Shown here: piece after piece, positions 9,109 to 19,429 of the stretch
How positions within the stretch are numbered: the stretch's first letter is position 1
Layout: each line of letters opens with the position of its first letter
NCBI GenBank assembly: GCA_028284485.1
Contig: JANQRQ010000011.1
Location: 1 to 64,000 of the forward strand
Origin: Planctomycetaceae bacterium
GTDB lineage: Bacteria > Planctomycetota > Planctomycetia > Planctomycetales > Planctomycetaceae
DNA: 64,000 nt
Direction of reading: 5' to 3'
Made by a program: the position numbers and the translations under genes
Notes under the pieces: generated by a model
What the model saw: the letters and a program-made list of their open reading frames with translations, nothing else
Databases searched by the model: none
What the model was told of the DNA's origin: nothing

Positions 9109-9891
9109 ATGAAGCTTGAAGGACGTAATGCGCTGGTCACCGGTGCCTCGCGGGGAATCGGCCGTGGTTGTGCGATTCGGCTGGCCCAAGAGGGGGCCAA
9201 CGTGGCGATTAACTATCGCTCGCATTCCGATGATGCGGCCGAAGTCATCCGCGAAATTGAAGCGTTGGGACGAAAGGCGTTATTGCTGCAGGCCGACGTT
9301 GCTGATCAATCGGCCGTTGAGAACCTCGTGAAGCAAACTGCCGATCAGCTTGGGTCGGTTGATCTATTTGTTTCGAATGCCGCCTACAGCGATCGGGAAT
9401 TGATGATCGACGCCAACATGGAGGGATTCCGCCGTACGATTGATGTCACAATGTGGGGCGCATTTTACGGAGTGCGCGCTGCGGCCCAGGAAATGGTCAA
9501 GCAGGGTCGCGGCGGTTCCATTGCGGTAATCAGCTCTCCGCACGCGGTTCTCGCCATCCCAACATCAATGGCGTATAACATGGCGAAAGCCGCCATCGAC
9601 CATATGACGCGGACTGCGGCCATCGAATTAGCTCCACATCGCATTCGCGTGAACAGCATTCATCCGGGATGGATCGATACTCCGGGCGAGCGCAAGTTTT
9701 TTACCGAAGAGCAAATCGAAAAAGGTGGGCAGAAATTACCTTGGGGACGGCTTGGTCGACCGGAAGAAGTGGCCGGTGCCGTTGCTTTCCTCCTCAGCGA
9801 CGAAGCCGAATACATGACCGGTGGCATACTGTCGATTGACGGTGGTGTCAGCCTCCCTTGGTGGTCGAATCGTGCCGAAGGTGAGATGTAG
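9109..9891 (+). CDS. Short-chain dehydrogenase/reductase
   Basis: A classical SDR of 260 residues. The nucleotide-binding motif is TGASRGIG, the structural motif is SNAAYS, the catalytic Ser lies in VISSPHA and the active-site pair is YNMAK. The C-terminal MTGGILSIDGG is typical of FabG- or glucose-1-dehydrogenase-like members. The start at 9109 is chosen because ACGGAG lies 7 bases upstream and the protein then begins MKLEGRNALVTGAS. The substrate cannot be told from sequence. It converges on murA. Confidence 0.92.
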   Translation: MKLEGRNALVTGASRGIGRGCAIRLAQEGANVAINYRSHSDDAAEVIREIEALGRKALLLQADVADQSAVENLVKQTADQLGSVDLFVSNAAYSDRELMIDANMEGFRRTIDVTMWGAFYGVRAAAQEMVKQGRGGSIAVISSPHAVLAIPTSMAYNMAKAAIDHMTRTAAIELAPHRIRVNSIHPGWIDTPGERKFFTEEQIEKGGQKLPWGRLGRPEEVAGAVAFLLSDEAEYMTGGILSIDGGVSLPWWSNRAEGEM

Positions 9892-9928
9892 CGCGGCCGG
9901 ATAGTCACAGGAGCGCCATGGGCAGCGT

Positions 9929-11326
9929 TTAAGAAAGCTGCCGTGGCGTGCGCGAGGCCGCGCGATGCCAATTTGGGCCGGAGATCGGTTGGACGTCATC
10001 CGTATCGACCAATTGGTCGGACAAGATTTCCGAATGAAGCGTCCCGGGCATGTTCTCGGGGGCATCACGCACGCGACGAATGTCAGCACCGAGCTGTCTT
10101 AATTTGTCGTCCAATCGTTCGTATCCGCGGTCGAGATGATAAATCCGCCGAACGACGGAGTCGCCTTCGGCTGCGAGGGAGGCCAACACCAAAGCGGCGC
10201 TGGCTCGCAGGTCGGATGCCATCACGCAAGCCCCACTTAGTCGGTCGACTCCATTGATAATTGCGCTGGCCGACTCGCGGCGGATGCGGGCCCCCAGTCG
10301 TACCAGTTCCGGAGCATGCATAAACCGATCCGGAAAGACCTTATCAGTGACGATGCTCAGTCCGTCGGCGCAACAAAGCAGCGCCATCAATTGTGCCTGA
10401 ATGTCGGTCGGAATGCCCGGATAGGGAAGCGCAATACAGTCGCTGGCGACGAGCCTGTTTTCTCCCGCGGCGATTGCGCCGTTGTCACACCGCTCCAAGA
10501 CAACACCGATCTCACGTAACTTTTCCACGACGGCCGTCATGTGATGGAGGCAAACACCTTCCAACTCGACCCGGCCTCGAGTCAAGGCAGCAGCAATCAT
10601 CAAAGTGGCTGCTTCGATGCGGTCACGGATGATTGTGTGCTCCACACCGGCTAGCGAAGCCACGCCTTCGATGCGGAGGAACGGCGTGCCCAGTCCCTCG
10701 ATTCTCGCACCCATTTTGATGAGCAGGTTACCAAGATCGACAACTTCTGGTTCACAGGCGGCGGCTTCGATTGTTGTGACCCCGTTTGCCAACACGGCCG
10801 CCGATAAGACATTGCAAGTGCCGGTGACAGTGCTGCCAAACGGTCCTCCGAGGTAAATATCAGCCCCTTGGAGTTGTGTCGCGGTTGCAATGACGTAGCC
10901 GTTTTCGATGCGAATGTCCGCGCCGAGAGCAGCCAGCCCTTTCAGGTGGACATCGATGGGTCGGTGTCCGATATTACACCCGCCCGGCAGGGAAACGCAG
11001 GCTCGACCCCGGCTCGCCAACAGGGGTCCTAAAACACAAACACCGGCACGCATACGGCGAACAAGTTCGTAGTCGGCGACCCACGGCTTCGTGTCGACGA
11101 CGGAAAGCTCCATTCCATCTGCGTTGGTGCGTTCAACATGCACACCCAACGACCGTAGCAATTCTGCCAAGGTTGCGACGTCGACAAGATCGGGCACTCC
11201 CGCAAGCCGCGATGAACCATCAGCCAAAAGAGTTGCCGCCATGATTGGCAGGGCTGCGTTCTTCGCGCCGCTGACCGCCACGCGACCGACAAGGGGCTTA
11301 CCACCCCGTACGACAAACATGTCCAT
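9929..11326 (-). CDS. murA: UDP-N-acetylglucosamine 1-carboxyvinyltransferase
   Basis: MurA makes the first committed step of peptidoglycan synthesis, adding enolpyruvate to UDP-GlcNAc. The N-terminus has [13 protein letters not shown]. The loop [11 protein letters not shown] carries the catalytic Cys that is the target of fosfomycin. GGAGG lies about 7 bases before the ATG. At 465 residues it is some 40 longer than usual, owing to a polar C-terminal tail. It is the last gene of a minus-strand run rpmE, prfA, prmC, murA. An intact murA with dapF nearby agrees with recent evidence that planctomycetes do have peptidoglycan. Confidence 0.96.
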   Translation of the reverse strand: MDMFVVRGGKPLVGRVAVSGAKNAALPIMAATLLADGSSRLAGVPDLVDVATLAELLRSLGVHVERTNADGMELSVVDTKPWVADYELVRRMRAGVCVLGPLLASRGRACVSLPGGCNIGHRPIDVHLKGLAALGADIRIENGYVIATATQLQGADIYLGGPFGSTVTGTCNVLSAAVLANGVTTIEAAACEPEVVDLGNLLIKMGARIEGLGTPFLRIEGVASLAGVEHTIIRDRIEAATLMIAAALTRGRVELEGVCLHHMTAVVEKLREIGVVLERCDNGAIAAGENRLVASDCIALPYPGIPTDIQAQLMALLCCADGLSIVTDKVFPDRFMHAPELVRLGARIRRESASAIINGVDRLSGACVMASDLRASAALVLASLAAEGDSVVRRIYHLDRGYERLDDKLRQLGADIRRVRDAPENMPGTLHSEILSDQLVDTDDVQPISGPNWHRAASRTPRQLS

Positions 11327-11442
11327 CCGTGGACCTCCAGTCCCTCACCAATGAACGACAAGCAGCGCATCGGTTTGTTGTTGTAGACAGTGAAGCATCA
11401 TTGCATCATTTGTCGTTTTGGTCGCAGCAGTCTTCGATTAAG

Positions 11443-12354
11443 TCAGTCGGCTTTTCGGTGTGCATGCACGACACGCGGCCGGCCCGCCAAGTCGGGGATG
11501 ACACGGACGCCTTCGTACGCTCCGTCTGCAGAAATCATTTCACAAAGCGCATCTGATTGCGATGAATCCATTTCGTAGAGTATGTGTCCACCCGGGGTCA
11601 AATATCGCGATGCATGATTGACTAATTGTCGCAGAACATCAAGCCCATCTCCGCCTCCGTCGAGCGCCAATCGCGGTTCATATTTGCAGACGTCGATCTG
11701 AAGTGTGTCGATTTCTGTTTTGACGACATACGGAGGGTTGCTCACGACAAAGTCGTATCGGTCGTCTGCGATTGGTTCGAACAGGCTTCCCGACCGAAAG
11801 TCGATGCGATCGTCGACGCCGTGCCGAGTTGCGTTGGACTTCGCGATTTCTAACGCCCGCTCGCTGATGTCGACTGCGGCGACGGTGCAGTTTGGCAAAT
11901 TAACCGCGGCTGCGATAGCGATGCAACCAGAGCCCGTGCCAATGTCGAGAATGCGCGGCGCTGCCTTTCCGCGTGCGAGTTCGATCAATTCCAACACGAG
12001 TGTTTCAGTGTCCGGCCGAGGTATCAACACATCGGGAGTGACGTGGAATTCAATTCCGTAGAATTCGCGATAACCCACGAGGTAGGCAACCGGTTCGTGG
12101 CTGGCCCGCCGGCGAACCAGGTCGCGCATAACGTTTCGCTGGTCGTCGGATAGGGGTTCGTCGAATTGCGTATAGAGTTGGATTCGTGGACATCCACGCG
12201 CGTGCGCGAGCAAAATCTCTGCTTCCAAACGCGGGGCATCGCTGCCGTTTTCTTGGAGGTAGGGAACCGTCCATTCCAGCACGCGTCTGACGGTCCAGGG
12301 GCCGTCGCTGTTGCCGGCCTGATGCGCCGCTTGGGAGGTCATTGCAGGTTTCAT
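11443..12354 (-). CDS. prmC: Release factor glutamine methyltransferase
   Basis: PrmC methylates the GGQ glutamine of peptide release factors, using S-adenosylmethionine. Visible motifs are the SAM site ILDIGTGSGCIAIA and the substrate motif SNPPYV. An N-terminal helical domain covers about residues 20-90. Length (303) is slightly above average. GGGAAG lies about 8 bases before the ATG. It lies directly downstream of prfA, its substrate gene, the common bacterial arrangement. Confidence 0.95.
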   Translation of the reverse strand: MKPAMTSQAAHQAGNSDGPWTVRRVLEWTVPYLQENGSDAPRLEAEILLAHARGCPRIQLYTQFDEPLSDDQRNVMRDLVRRRASHEPVAYLVGYREFYGIEFHVTPDVLIPRPDTETLVLELIELARGKAAPRILDIGTGSGCIAIAAAVNLPNCTVAAVDISERALEIAKSNATRHGVDDRIDFRSGSLFEPIADDRYDFVVSNPPYVVKTEIDTLQIDVCKYEPRLALDGGGDGLDVLRQLVNHASRYLTPGGHILYEMDSSQSDALCEMISADGAYEGVRVIPDLAGRPRVVHAHRKAD

Positions 12355-12433
12355 CTGAGTGACTTCCCTTTTCCGTTCGACGAAGGATTCACAATCACTT
12401 TTCCATCACAATCTTGTAGATGGTTTCGAGTGG

Positions 12434-13516
12434 CTAATTAGACTCGGCATCGCCACTGCGCCCCAATCGTTCATCGCGATCGAACTTCAGGACTTCGTCG
12501 ATTAATTCATCCAGGTTGCCGAGGATGACTTGATCGAGTTTATAGAGGTTTAATCCGATTCGGTGGTCGGTCACGCGGTTTTGAGGAAAATTGTAAGTGC
12601 GAATACGCTGACTGCGATCGCCCGAGCCGATCAACGTGCGCCGTTGGTCGGCCCGCTCTGCTTGAGCTTTCTGTTCCTTGGCCTCTAGCAAGCGACTTCG
12701 CAGCACTCGCATGGCTTTCGCTTTGTTTTTGTGCTGGCTTTTCTCATCCTGGCACTGCACGACCGTATTGGTCGGCAAGTGAGTGATGCGAATGGCGCTG
12801 GCTGTTTTGTTGACTTTCTGTCCACCTGGGCCGCTGGCATAAAACGTGTCAATGCGCAAGTCGTCCGACTTGATGTCGATTTCGACGTCGGTCGCTTCAG
12901 GGAGAACGGCGACGGTTGCCATGCTCGTATGAATGCGTCCCTGCGTTTCCGTTTCGGGGACTCGCTGGACGCGGTGTCCGCCGCTTTCAAACTGAAGTTG
13001 GTGGAAGGCTCCTTCCCCGGTGATGGAGAAGGTGACTTCCTTGATCCCGCCCAATTCCGTTTGGTTGATTTCCAGGACTTCCGATTTCCAGCCGCGCTTC
13101 TCGACCAAACGTTGATACATATCGAATAAATTACGTGCGAATAGCCCCGCTTCGTCTCCCCCCGTTCCAGCGCGAATTTCCATGATTAAGCCGCCGCGCG
13201 TGATCGAGTCGCCGACAGCGACGAGTTCTTCCAGCTCTTCCTTGATTTTTTCTTGTTGCTGCAGAAGCTCGTCGAGTTCTTGCTCGGCATATTCGCGGGC
13301 TTCGTCGTCCTGTTCTTCCTCGAGCATTGTCCGAGCAGTCTCGATATTTTCTTCGAGATCGTTGAAGCTACGGACCGTTTTGGCGACTTTGGCCAGCCCA
13401 CCCATTTCACGCTGCAAAGCGACCATTTGGCTGACGTCGGCCAATACTTCGGGATCCTGGAGTTTAAGTTCCAGTTCTTGGTAGCGTTGAAGCTTTTCCT
13501 GCAGACTTGGATACAT
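12434..13516 (-). CDS. prfA: Peptide chain release factor 1
   Basis: RF1 ends translation at UAA and UAG. The peptidyl-hydrolysis motif is GPGGQKVNK, and the stop-codon recognition region reads [12 protein letters not shown], which has the PxT type of RF1 rather than the SPF of RF2. The long N-terminal coiled coil (residues 1-100) is present. Length 360 is typical. It is followed by prmC 79 bases downstream. Confidence 0.97.
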   Translation of the reverse strand: MYPSLQEKLQRYQELELKLQDPEVLADVSQMVALQREMGGLAKVAKTVRSFNDLEENIETARTMLEEEQDDEAREYAEQELDELLQQQEKIKEELEELVAVGDSITRGGLIMEIRAGTGGDEAGLFARNLFDMYQRLVEKRGWKSEVLEINQTELGGIKEVTFSITGEGAFHQLQFESGGHRVQRVPETETQGRIHTSMATVAVLPEATDVEIDIKSDDLRIDTFYASGPGGQKVNKTASAIRITHLPTNTVVQCQDEKSQHKNKAKAMRVLRSRLLEAKEQKAQAERADQRRTLIGSGDRSQRIRTYNFPQNRVTDHRIGLNLYKLDQVILGNLDELIDEVLKFDRDERLGRSGDAESN

Positions 13517-13871
13517 GATTTTTCTGCCTTACTCTCGCCCCCAGCCAGTTGCTGCAAAATTGCACGGGATGAGATGCTTCCAGACGTGCGCGGGGCTGCA
13601 TGGAGATTGGAACCGGCACACCGTCCGTGGCGTTATCCCGTCATTCGAGGAGAGAATTGGCAGCTAGTGGTGAAACCACTTCGAATTCATTTGAGCATTC
13701 ACGCGCCGTTCCTCGGCTGTGTCTTGTTGACCGAATCAACTCGCATCGAACAGGTTTAAGCTCGTCAGCAAATGCAGCTTCGCAGTCATTTGCGGGCAGA
13801 TATGGCCCCATTCGGTTCTGGCCGTTTGCGGAATTCCGTTTCGCAAAATACACGCCAAACAAGTGGTTTGA
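13517..13871. other. rpmE-prfA spacer
   Basis: No gene is recognised in these 355 bases. They contain small inverted repeats: AGTGGT-GAA-ACCACT near 13667-13681 and TTTGCG/CGCAAA near 13828-13851. On the minus strand this is the prfA leader, so a promoter or attenuator could lie here, but nothing decisive is seen. Confidence 0.5.
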
Positions 13872-14090
13872 CTATTCGGCTTTTTTGCGTTTGCCCCAGT
13901 TGTATTTCTTTTGAAACTTCTCAACCCGCCCTGCGCTGTCGACGTATTTCATTTGCCCCGTGTAAAACGGATGGCAAGCCGAGCAAATGTCGATTGCCAA
14001 CTTGGGGACCGTGCTGCGGGTCGTAAACTTACTGCCGCAACTGCAAACGACTTCCGTTTCCATATAGTCGGGATGGATGTCGCTTTTCAT
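13872..14090 (-). CDS. rpmE: Ribosomal protein bL31
   Basis: A 72-residue protein with the bL31 start MKSDIHPDY. The zinc-binding Cys form is complete: CSC near residue 16 and CSAC near residue 36, then HPFYTGQ. The basic C-terminus ([10 protein letters not shown]) is normal. It leads the minus-strand run towards prfA. Confidence 0.96.
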   Translation of the reverse strand: MKSDIHPDYMETEVVCSCGSKFTTRSTVPKLAIDICSACHPFYTGQMKYVDSAGRVEKFQKKYNWGKRKKAE

Positions 14091-14405
14091 AATTCGCCTG
14101 CCAAAATGATGAATAAACTGGAATCTGGGTGTGGTTTACAACTTCGGACGGTCCATTGTATCGGTCTCTCGTCGGTTGACTAGTCCACCGGAGCAAAATG
14201 TTATGTCCTCTCCGCTCGCCCCGGAACTGGTCTTTGTGAACTGGTGAGGCACCCGGTGCGACCATGGACTGCCTTTGGTACACAAGTCTCGAAGATACAG
14301 CAATTTACGTGCCTAACTGTGGTCGGCAAGTAGGCCAAAAAAATCACCAGAATCTCCGCGCGAGGGCGTGTAGACAGGGAAGTACAAAAACGGATCGGTC
14401 TGCCC
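14091..14405. other. Intergenic spacer before rpmE
   Basis: No convincing gene is present. The stretch should hold the rpmE promoter on the minus strand. A poly-A run near 14336 precedes an unremarkable sequence. No tRNA or structured RNA was recognised. Confidence 0.5.
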
Positions 14406-15416
14406 TTAGGCCCGGATGATTTGTAAGCGGGCGTACCCAGCCACCCCGATATAGCCAGCGTCGCCCCCTAATTCGGCGAACTCAATCTTGGTTTTGGCGG
14501 CTGGGACGGGAAACGCCCGGGCTTTGACTTCGTCGCGAATGCGTTGAATAAACCGGCGGCCCAATTCGGTTTCGTTCCGGCCAAAAGTCATGGCTCCTCC
14601 GATGAGCACTAAGTCGGGATCGACGGTATGCATGACGGTCGTAGTGCCGACACCCATGAACTTTGCCGTATCCATCACCAGTTGGTTGGCGAGGTCGTCT
14701 CCGGCTTCTGCGCATTCGGCGATCAGCAAGGGAGTCAATTCGTCTCCCTGATCGACCCGGCCACGAATTGCCGTTGTCGACGATGTCGTCTCCAAGGCTT
14801 CCTGGCAGCGGCGGACTAAGGACTTCCCACCGGCGTACGCTTCGAGAGTTCCGTACTGGCCAGTATCGCAGAAACGACCATTGTCCATTTCGATAATAAC
14901 GTGTCCGCATTCCGATCCGTGGGAATGCTCTCCGGAAATGATGGAGTCGCCGATGATGATGCCGCCGCCGATCCCCGTTCCCAACGTCCACAAAACGAGC
15001 GAATGAGCGTCTCGGCCGGCACCGACCCACGACTCTCCAAATGCGGCCGAGTTGGCATCGTTCTGCAGAAAGGTCGGCTTCTGGATGGCATGGGCCACTT
15101 GTTGTCTAATGGGCACGTTGTCCCAGCCGGGCAGATTTGGCGGATTCAGCAACATTCCGGCTGGAATATCCATCGTTCCGGGTGTGGCCAGTCCGACGGC
15201 GAGAATTTCATCCCATTCTACGCCAGCCTTTTCGACCGCCTTGTGAACTGCGCGTACAATGTTATTTAACCCGACTTCCGGCCCTTGATCTGCTTGCGTC
15301 GGAATCTTGACGCGCGCGAGTGAGCGACCAGTGTCGTCGACGACTCCGGCTTTAATGTTGGTACCGCCGAGATCGACGCCGACGAAGAAACGGCTGGATT
15401 TGGTTTCAGCCTGCAT
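14406..15416 (-). CDS. ROK-family sugar kinase (glucokinase-like)
   Basis: ROK kinases phosphorylate hexoses with ATP. The phosphate-binding motif GVDLGGTNIKAGVVD is near residue 12, and the sugar-binding core reads LQNDANSAAFGE and GTGIGGGIIIG. The usual ROK zinc motif CxCGxxGCxE is degenerate here: the matching region reads CDTGQYGTLE, keeping the first Cys and the Glu but not the other two Cys. Length (336) is normal. The substrate is probably glucose, but this is inference. The gene appears monocistronic. Confidence 0.88.
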   Translation of the reverse strand: MQAETKSSRFFVGVDLGGTNIKAGVVDDTGRSLARVKIPTQADQGPEVGLNNIVRAVHKAVEKAGVEWDEILAVGLATPGTMDIPAGMLLNPPNLPGWDNVPIRQQVAHAIQKPTFLQNDANSAAFGESWVGAGRDAHSLVLWTLGTGIGGGIIIGDSIISGEHSHGSECGHVIIEMDNGRFCDTGQYGTLEAYAGGKSLVRRCQEALETTSSTTAIRGRVDQGDELTPLLIAECAEAGDDLANQLVMDTAKFMGVGTTTVMHTVDPDLVLIGGAMTFGRNETELGRRFIQRIRDEVKARAFPVPAAKTKIEFAELGGDAGYIGVAGYARLQIIRA

Positions 15417-15635
15417 AAGTGCTAGGTTACCTGGTCTACGAATTGCGGTCGGCCAAGAGGTGGTATTTCAAGTCTTGGTCACCACCGCCATCAGAGCATT
15501 GATAATTATCGCATCGACGAACGCACTCTGGACTTCCGAGCAAGTATAGAGGTGGTGTGTAACGGCTGCAATTCCGCCGCAATTCATACGGATTGGTTGC
15601 GAGCGATCGGTTGGCTCTCGCTGCCGTTCGATTTC

Positions 15636-17417
15636 CTATTTCATTCCGCGGCCAAATTCAGGAACGAAGACCAGCGATCGCCCCTCCTTTAAACTGGCAG
15701 TGCAATCGGTGGTCTCGGCGTCGCTTTGAGGAGCCAACTGTTCTGCAAAGGCTGCCGCCCCGCGAAGGTCGCTAATCATCGAATCGATTTTCGCATTGGT
15801 CACATGTTCCATGATGTAGATATGGGAATAATCGCGTTTTTCGCCATTGACGTACAAAGTTTCATTGGCAAGCGAGTACTTCAGCGTGATGTCGTCACTG
15901 GCCCGTTTGAAACGAATGGTGAGCGCGAGTGGCGTTCGAGCCACCCAGAGATCGCCGTGCTGCCGTTCCAGCGATTTGAGCTGCTCATAGGCATAGTCGG
16001 CGAGTTTTTCCAATCGCAAGGCCCGGTCGATTTGCTGCGCGTAAGAGTGCCGCGACAAAAAGTCCCAAAGAATGATGGCGGAAAAGCCATTGCGTGAACC
16101 GGCCAGTGTGCTGTCGCGAGAGCCGATGTAATTCGGACGGCTCGGTGGCAAAAGCAAGAACTTCGTTTTTGTCATAAAGACGCCACAGGGCCACGGGGCA
16201 CCGATCCATTTGTGACCGCTCATTGTGATGGAATTGACAAAGGGGAGTCGGAAATCAAAGTTTGGCCCTCGCTGAGTCAGCCGCCCGTCGTTATGAGCCA
16301 TTTCGAGGAAGGGCATATACGCTGCACCCAACGCGCCATCGACATGAATCCAGAATCCTTGGCGCGTTTCGTGTCGCCCGTCTTGGTACTCGATGTTCCT
16401 TTGGTCGAGGCCGTGTCGGCGAATGATCGGCATGAGTCTTTTACCGATGGTTTCGACGTCGTCGTAGGCCCCCTTAAATGTCGTCCCATAGTTGAGATTG
16501 ACCAGAATGGGATATCCACGTGCTGCGAAGAACTCGACGAGTTGCGACAACGCGTCGACATCGATCGATCCCGGTCCGGACCCTCCATCTTGAGAGGGAA
16601 CTTCCTTCGGCCATGTTCCGTCGGCGGAAATGGGGCACTGCCCTGGATAGTCGTTCGTCCCGATTTCGTAGAATGTCTGAATCTCGAGCATTCTCAACGC
16701 TTTGATGATCGAGTAGTGGGTATCTTCCGAGTAGAAAGCAACGGGTGAAAAGGCATGTGGCGTATCAGTCGGAGCTTTCGCTTGCTGATAGACAAGACGC
16801 CGGGGAACACAACGGGCGCGTCCATCTCGGCTTGCTTCGCGCGTTTCGGCTTCAGCGTGCGGGTCGTCTAATAAACATTTTCCCGCCAAGTAATCTCGTC
16901 CGTTCCAAAGCCCGTAAAGATTGCCTTCGGTACTTCCCATGGTGAGCACATATCCCCAGTAGGATTCCGGATTTTCGGGGTCATGTGGCCAAACCGCGTT
17001 CCAGAGTCGCGCGTAGTAGTCGAGTACTGCACGCTCCATCCACTTGCTGTTGAGTGTGAAGCTTCCTGTTTGAAACGGGTCACCGACATTGTTGATATGA
17101 AAGTTGAGGAACGGCTGGAGATCTTCCTGGTAGTTGATGTCTTGATTGGCCTGGAATCCAAGCGTGCGCGACTTTTGCAAACTCTGATACGCCTGCAATT
17201 GAGTCAACGCTGCCGAACGGTGCGCGGCCGTCATACCTTCGGGAGGAAGTTGAAAACTATCACAGCTAATCCCGAAGACCTCGGGGTATAGCTCACACGG
17301 CGGTTGTAAGGGGTCGGTTTCCGGTGCCGCATCGGCAACCCAAGGAACGGTCCCTGCCATGACCAGACCGGCGGAAGTTCGAGTAAGCGCTTCCCGACGA
17401 TTGATTCTTTCCGTCAT
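15636..17417 (-). CDS. PLP-dependent decarboxylase, histidine-decarboxylase-like, with Tat-like leader
   Basis: The core matches group II PLP decarboxylases of the histidine-decarboxylase type: MGSTEGNLYGLWNGRD, then THYSIIKALRMLEI, LVNLNYGTTFKGAYDD, HVDGALGAAYMPF and the PLP lysine in TMSGHKWIGAPWPCG. It is much longer (593) than classic Hdc (about 380). The N-terminus reads NRREALTRTSAGLVMAGTVPWVADA, a twin-Arg-like motif, hydrophobic stretch and AxA-type cleavage site. That suggests export, which is unusual for this family. Planctomycetes often carry twin-Arg leaders on secreted enzymes. Substrate could be histidine or another amino acid. Confidence 0.85.
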   Translation of the reverse strand: MTERINRREALTRTSAGLVMAGTVPWVADAAPETDPLQPPCELYPEVFGISCDSFQLPPEGMTAAHRSAALTQLQAYQSLQKSRTLGFQANQDINYQEDLQPFLNFHINNVGDPFQTGSFTLNSKWMERAVLDYYARLWNAVWPHDPENPESYWGYVLTMGSTEGNLYGLWNGRDYLAGKCLLDDPHAEAETREASRDGRARCVPRRLVYQQAKAPTDTPHAFSPVAFYSEDTHYSIIKALRMLEIQTFYEIGTNDYPGQCPISADGTWPKEVPSQDGGSGPGSIDVDALSQLVEFFAARGYPILVNLNYGTTFKGAYDDVETIGKRLMPIIRRHGLDQRNIEYQDGRHETRQGFWIHVDGALGAAYMPFLEMAHNDGRLTQRGPNFDFRLPFVNSITMSGHKWIGAPWPCGVFMTKTKFLLLPPSRPNYIGSRDSTLAGSRNGFSAIILWDFLSRHSYAQQIDRALRLEKLADYAYEQLKSLERQHGDLWVARTPLALTIRFKRASDDITLKYSLANETLYVNGEKRDYSHIYIMEHVTNAKIDSMISDLRGAAAFAEQLAPQSDAETTDCTASLKEGRSLVFVPEFGRGMK

Positions 17418-17893
17418 GTTTCCGTCCTCATTTCATCGACAACAGTTTCGCAGTTGAATTTTTACAGCTCCGATCGACGGTAGACTGCAGAAGTGTCCGG
17501 CGGTCGTAAGTTTCAGAACTCCGGAATGGGGTTGAAGCAAGTCTCGATCAAGCTGTTCTTCGACAGACGAGTCAGCTTCTTGGTCGAACCATTTGGTTGA
17601 GTATTTGCGAGAATCAAATGACCATTTCGTCGAAACCTCACGGATGGTTTATCGCTCGTTGCCAATGCGAGCACCGCGATTGATCATCCTCGGATGGGTG
17701 TGCGGAATCGCGCTATCCTGTGCGAATTGGCGCGCAACAGTCGATGCTGGCCTTTAAACAGTCACGATCCGTTAAGAAGGCAACTCTTGTGCCATCGAAT
17801 GTTTCGCCGGCTCTCGTTTGTGGCGAGTGCGTGCGCGTCGAAGAAGAATCGCATCGTCGGCGCCTGTCAACGCAGGTTACTTCGCGTGACCGT
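17418..17893. other. Intergenic spacer with one possible tiny ORF
   Basis: Most of it shows no gene. On the plus strand an ATG at 17644 (or 17665) opens a 37- or 30-codon frame ending at 17757. It encodes a basic start, RLIILGWVCGIAL and an SCANW lipobox-like site. No ribosome site precedes it, so it may be chance. The promoter of the decarboxylase gene should lie at the left end. Confidence 0.4.
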
Positions 17894-18343
17894 TCAGTCG
17901 CCGGCTCCGACCTCGAGATTAATGGCTGTTTGCAGAAGCCGATTCTCGTGACGGTGATGTGCGATAAGCATCCGCATCCATTCGTGGAGGTCGACGCGCA
18001 GCTCGTCGGCAATCGCAGCAAAACTCGAACGTTGAGAAACTCGTTTGCGAAGATTCTTCAGCTTCGCAAACAGGATATAATGTTCCTCTTGCAACTGTTC
18101 GACTTGCGGCGACCAGTTTGGAAACTCCTCCAACACCACGGAGAGGTAACCGCCCTGCTCTTCGAGGTCGAATTCCCTGGGCAACGTGTCCAACAGAGCG
18201 TCGAGAACGGCCGACAACCATCGGCAGGTCTCCTCGTTGGCAGGCTCCTCCAGCAAATCGCGCAAGTCACCCAACAGAATGTACTCGAGAGTTGCTGACC
18301 TTTGCAGTGGCTGATTGATTCTCGTTCGGCTGTTCGGTTGCAT
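17894..18343 (-). CDS. Hemerythrin-like helical protein
   Basis: The 149-residue protein is predicted to be all helical. It carries EEHYILFAKL near residue 85 and LHEWMRMLIAHHRHENRLL near residues 118-135, like the EH and HxxxE helices of hemerythrin/HHE proteins. The first iron-binding helix is poorly conserved (LPREFDLEEQGGYL has no His), so oxygen or iron binding is uncertain. GAAGGAG lies 6 bases before the ATG, a strong site. Function is not predictable; regulatory or stress roles are known for the family. Confidence 0.6.
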   Translation of the reverse strand: MQPNSRTRINQPLQRSATLEYILLGDLRDLLEEPANEETCRWLSAVLDALLDTLPREFDLEEQGGYLSVVLEEFPNWSPQVEQLQEEHYILFAKLKNLRKRVSQRSSFAAIADELRVDLHEWMRMLIAHHRHENRLLQTAINLEVGAGD

Positions 18344-18819
18344 GGTTCACTCCTTCGGGAACCTCAGGACAACTGAGCAAAGCCGCCTGCCACTTGAATG
18401 AAATGGATTGGGATGATGCGACAGGTAGCACAGATGGATATCAGGTTGGCGGCCTTATTGTACTTGGAATAGATCTGGCGGTCAAAAAATTTCCCGCTCA
18501 TTTCGTGAGATCACAACCTGTAACTCCTTTGAGCAAAGGTAGGTTCGGGAAATTCTGAACCGTTAGAATCTGGTAAGGTGCCTTGCGTTGTGGAGCTGAT
18601 TCGGATGTAAGTCCAATCAACGAATTCAGATGTTATCGGTTGAGAGCCATTGTCCTGCAGCGAATCATCGGCTGGGAATTGCGAATTCGCGGAAGCTGCT
18701 CTCTGGAGAAACCCAATCATGGCTTCCTGCAAGAATTGTGATATGACTGCTGTTAGATTGGGCCAAGCTGGTGCGTCTTGATAAATGAACCGGGCCGTCC
18801 CCGGCGAAAGCAATCACAT
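18344..18819. other. Divergent intergenic region before the ECF gene
   Basis: No gene is recognised. This 476-base gap separates the hemerythrin-like gene (minus) from the ECF sigma gene (plus), so both promoters should be here. ECF genes often drive themselves, but I could not pick a certain -35/-10 pair. Confidence 0.5.
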
Positions 18820-19344
18820 ATGCCTGATGTGCAGCCGAATGAGCGATCGGATTGGATCGAATCGCTCTATCGACTTTACAGCCGTGAATTATGGGCGATT
18901 TTTTATGCTCATTGTTCTGATCGGGAACGCGCGCTCGACGCTGTGCAAGAGGCGTTCTTGCGATTGCAAAAACACCAAGGTCCCGCAATTCAAGATCCAA
19001 GGGCTTGGATTCTGCGTGTGGGGCACAACTGGTTGCGAGATGTTGCACGCCGACAACGTCGCGCCGCAGTTGGTACTGACCAACTCGATCAGGTTCGCGA
19101 AGACCGTTTGAACGAACCTGAAGAGGTCCTTAATCAACAAGAACTTCACGAACAGGTTCGGCAATCATTGAAAGGAATGTCGTTGGAAGACCGGCAGGTG
19201 CTCGTCCTGCGTTACGCACTGGATTGGTCATCGAATCGCATCGCACAAGCTCTCGATACGACACCTGCTGCGGTTGATATGCGTCTGTCTCGGGCTCGGC
19301 GAAAGATCGCGGGGTTTCTTACAAGCTGTACCAAAACTTTCTGA
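18820..19344 (+). CDS. ECF RNA polymerase sigma factor
   Basis: A 174-residue sigma-70 family factor with only regions 2 and 4. Region 2 includes DRERALDAVQEAFLRLQKH and WILRVGHNWLRD. Region 4 includes LEDRQVLVLRYALDW and a helix-turn-helix ALDTTPAAVDMRLSRARRKI. The ATG at 18820 is preferred over one 14 codons upstream because homologous factors start close to region 2. A membrane protein gene follows after 85 bases, a usual place for an anti-sigma factor. Its target genes are unknown. Confidence 0.9.
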   Translation: MPDVQPNERSDWIESLYRLYSRELWAIFYAHCSDRERALDAVQEAFLRLQKHQGPAIQDPRAWILRVGHNWLRDVARRQRRAAVGTDQLDQVREDRLNEPEEVLNQQELHEQVRQSLKGMSLEDRQVLVLRYALDWSSNRIAQALDTTPAAVDMRLSRARRKIAGFLTSCTKTF

Positions 19345-19429
19345 TGTCTGACGCCGAGTCAAAAAATACTATCTCGAATACAAACACAGCCGGTTCTGGG
19401 AACGGGTCTTCATCGATTGGAAATTCGCT

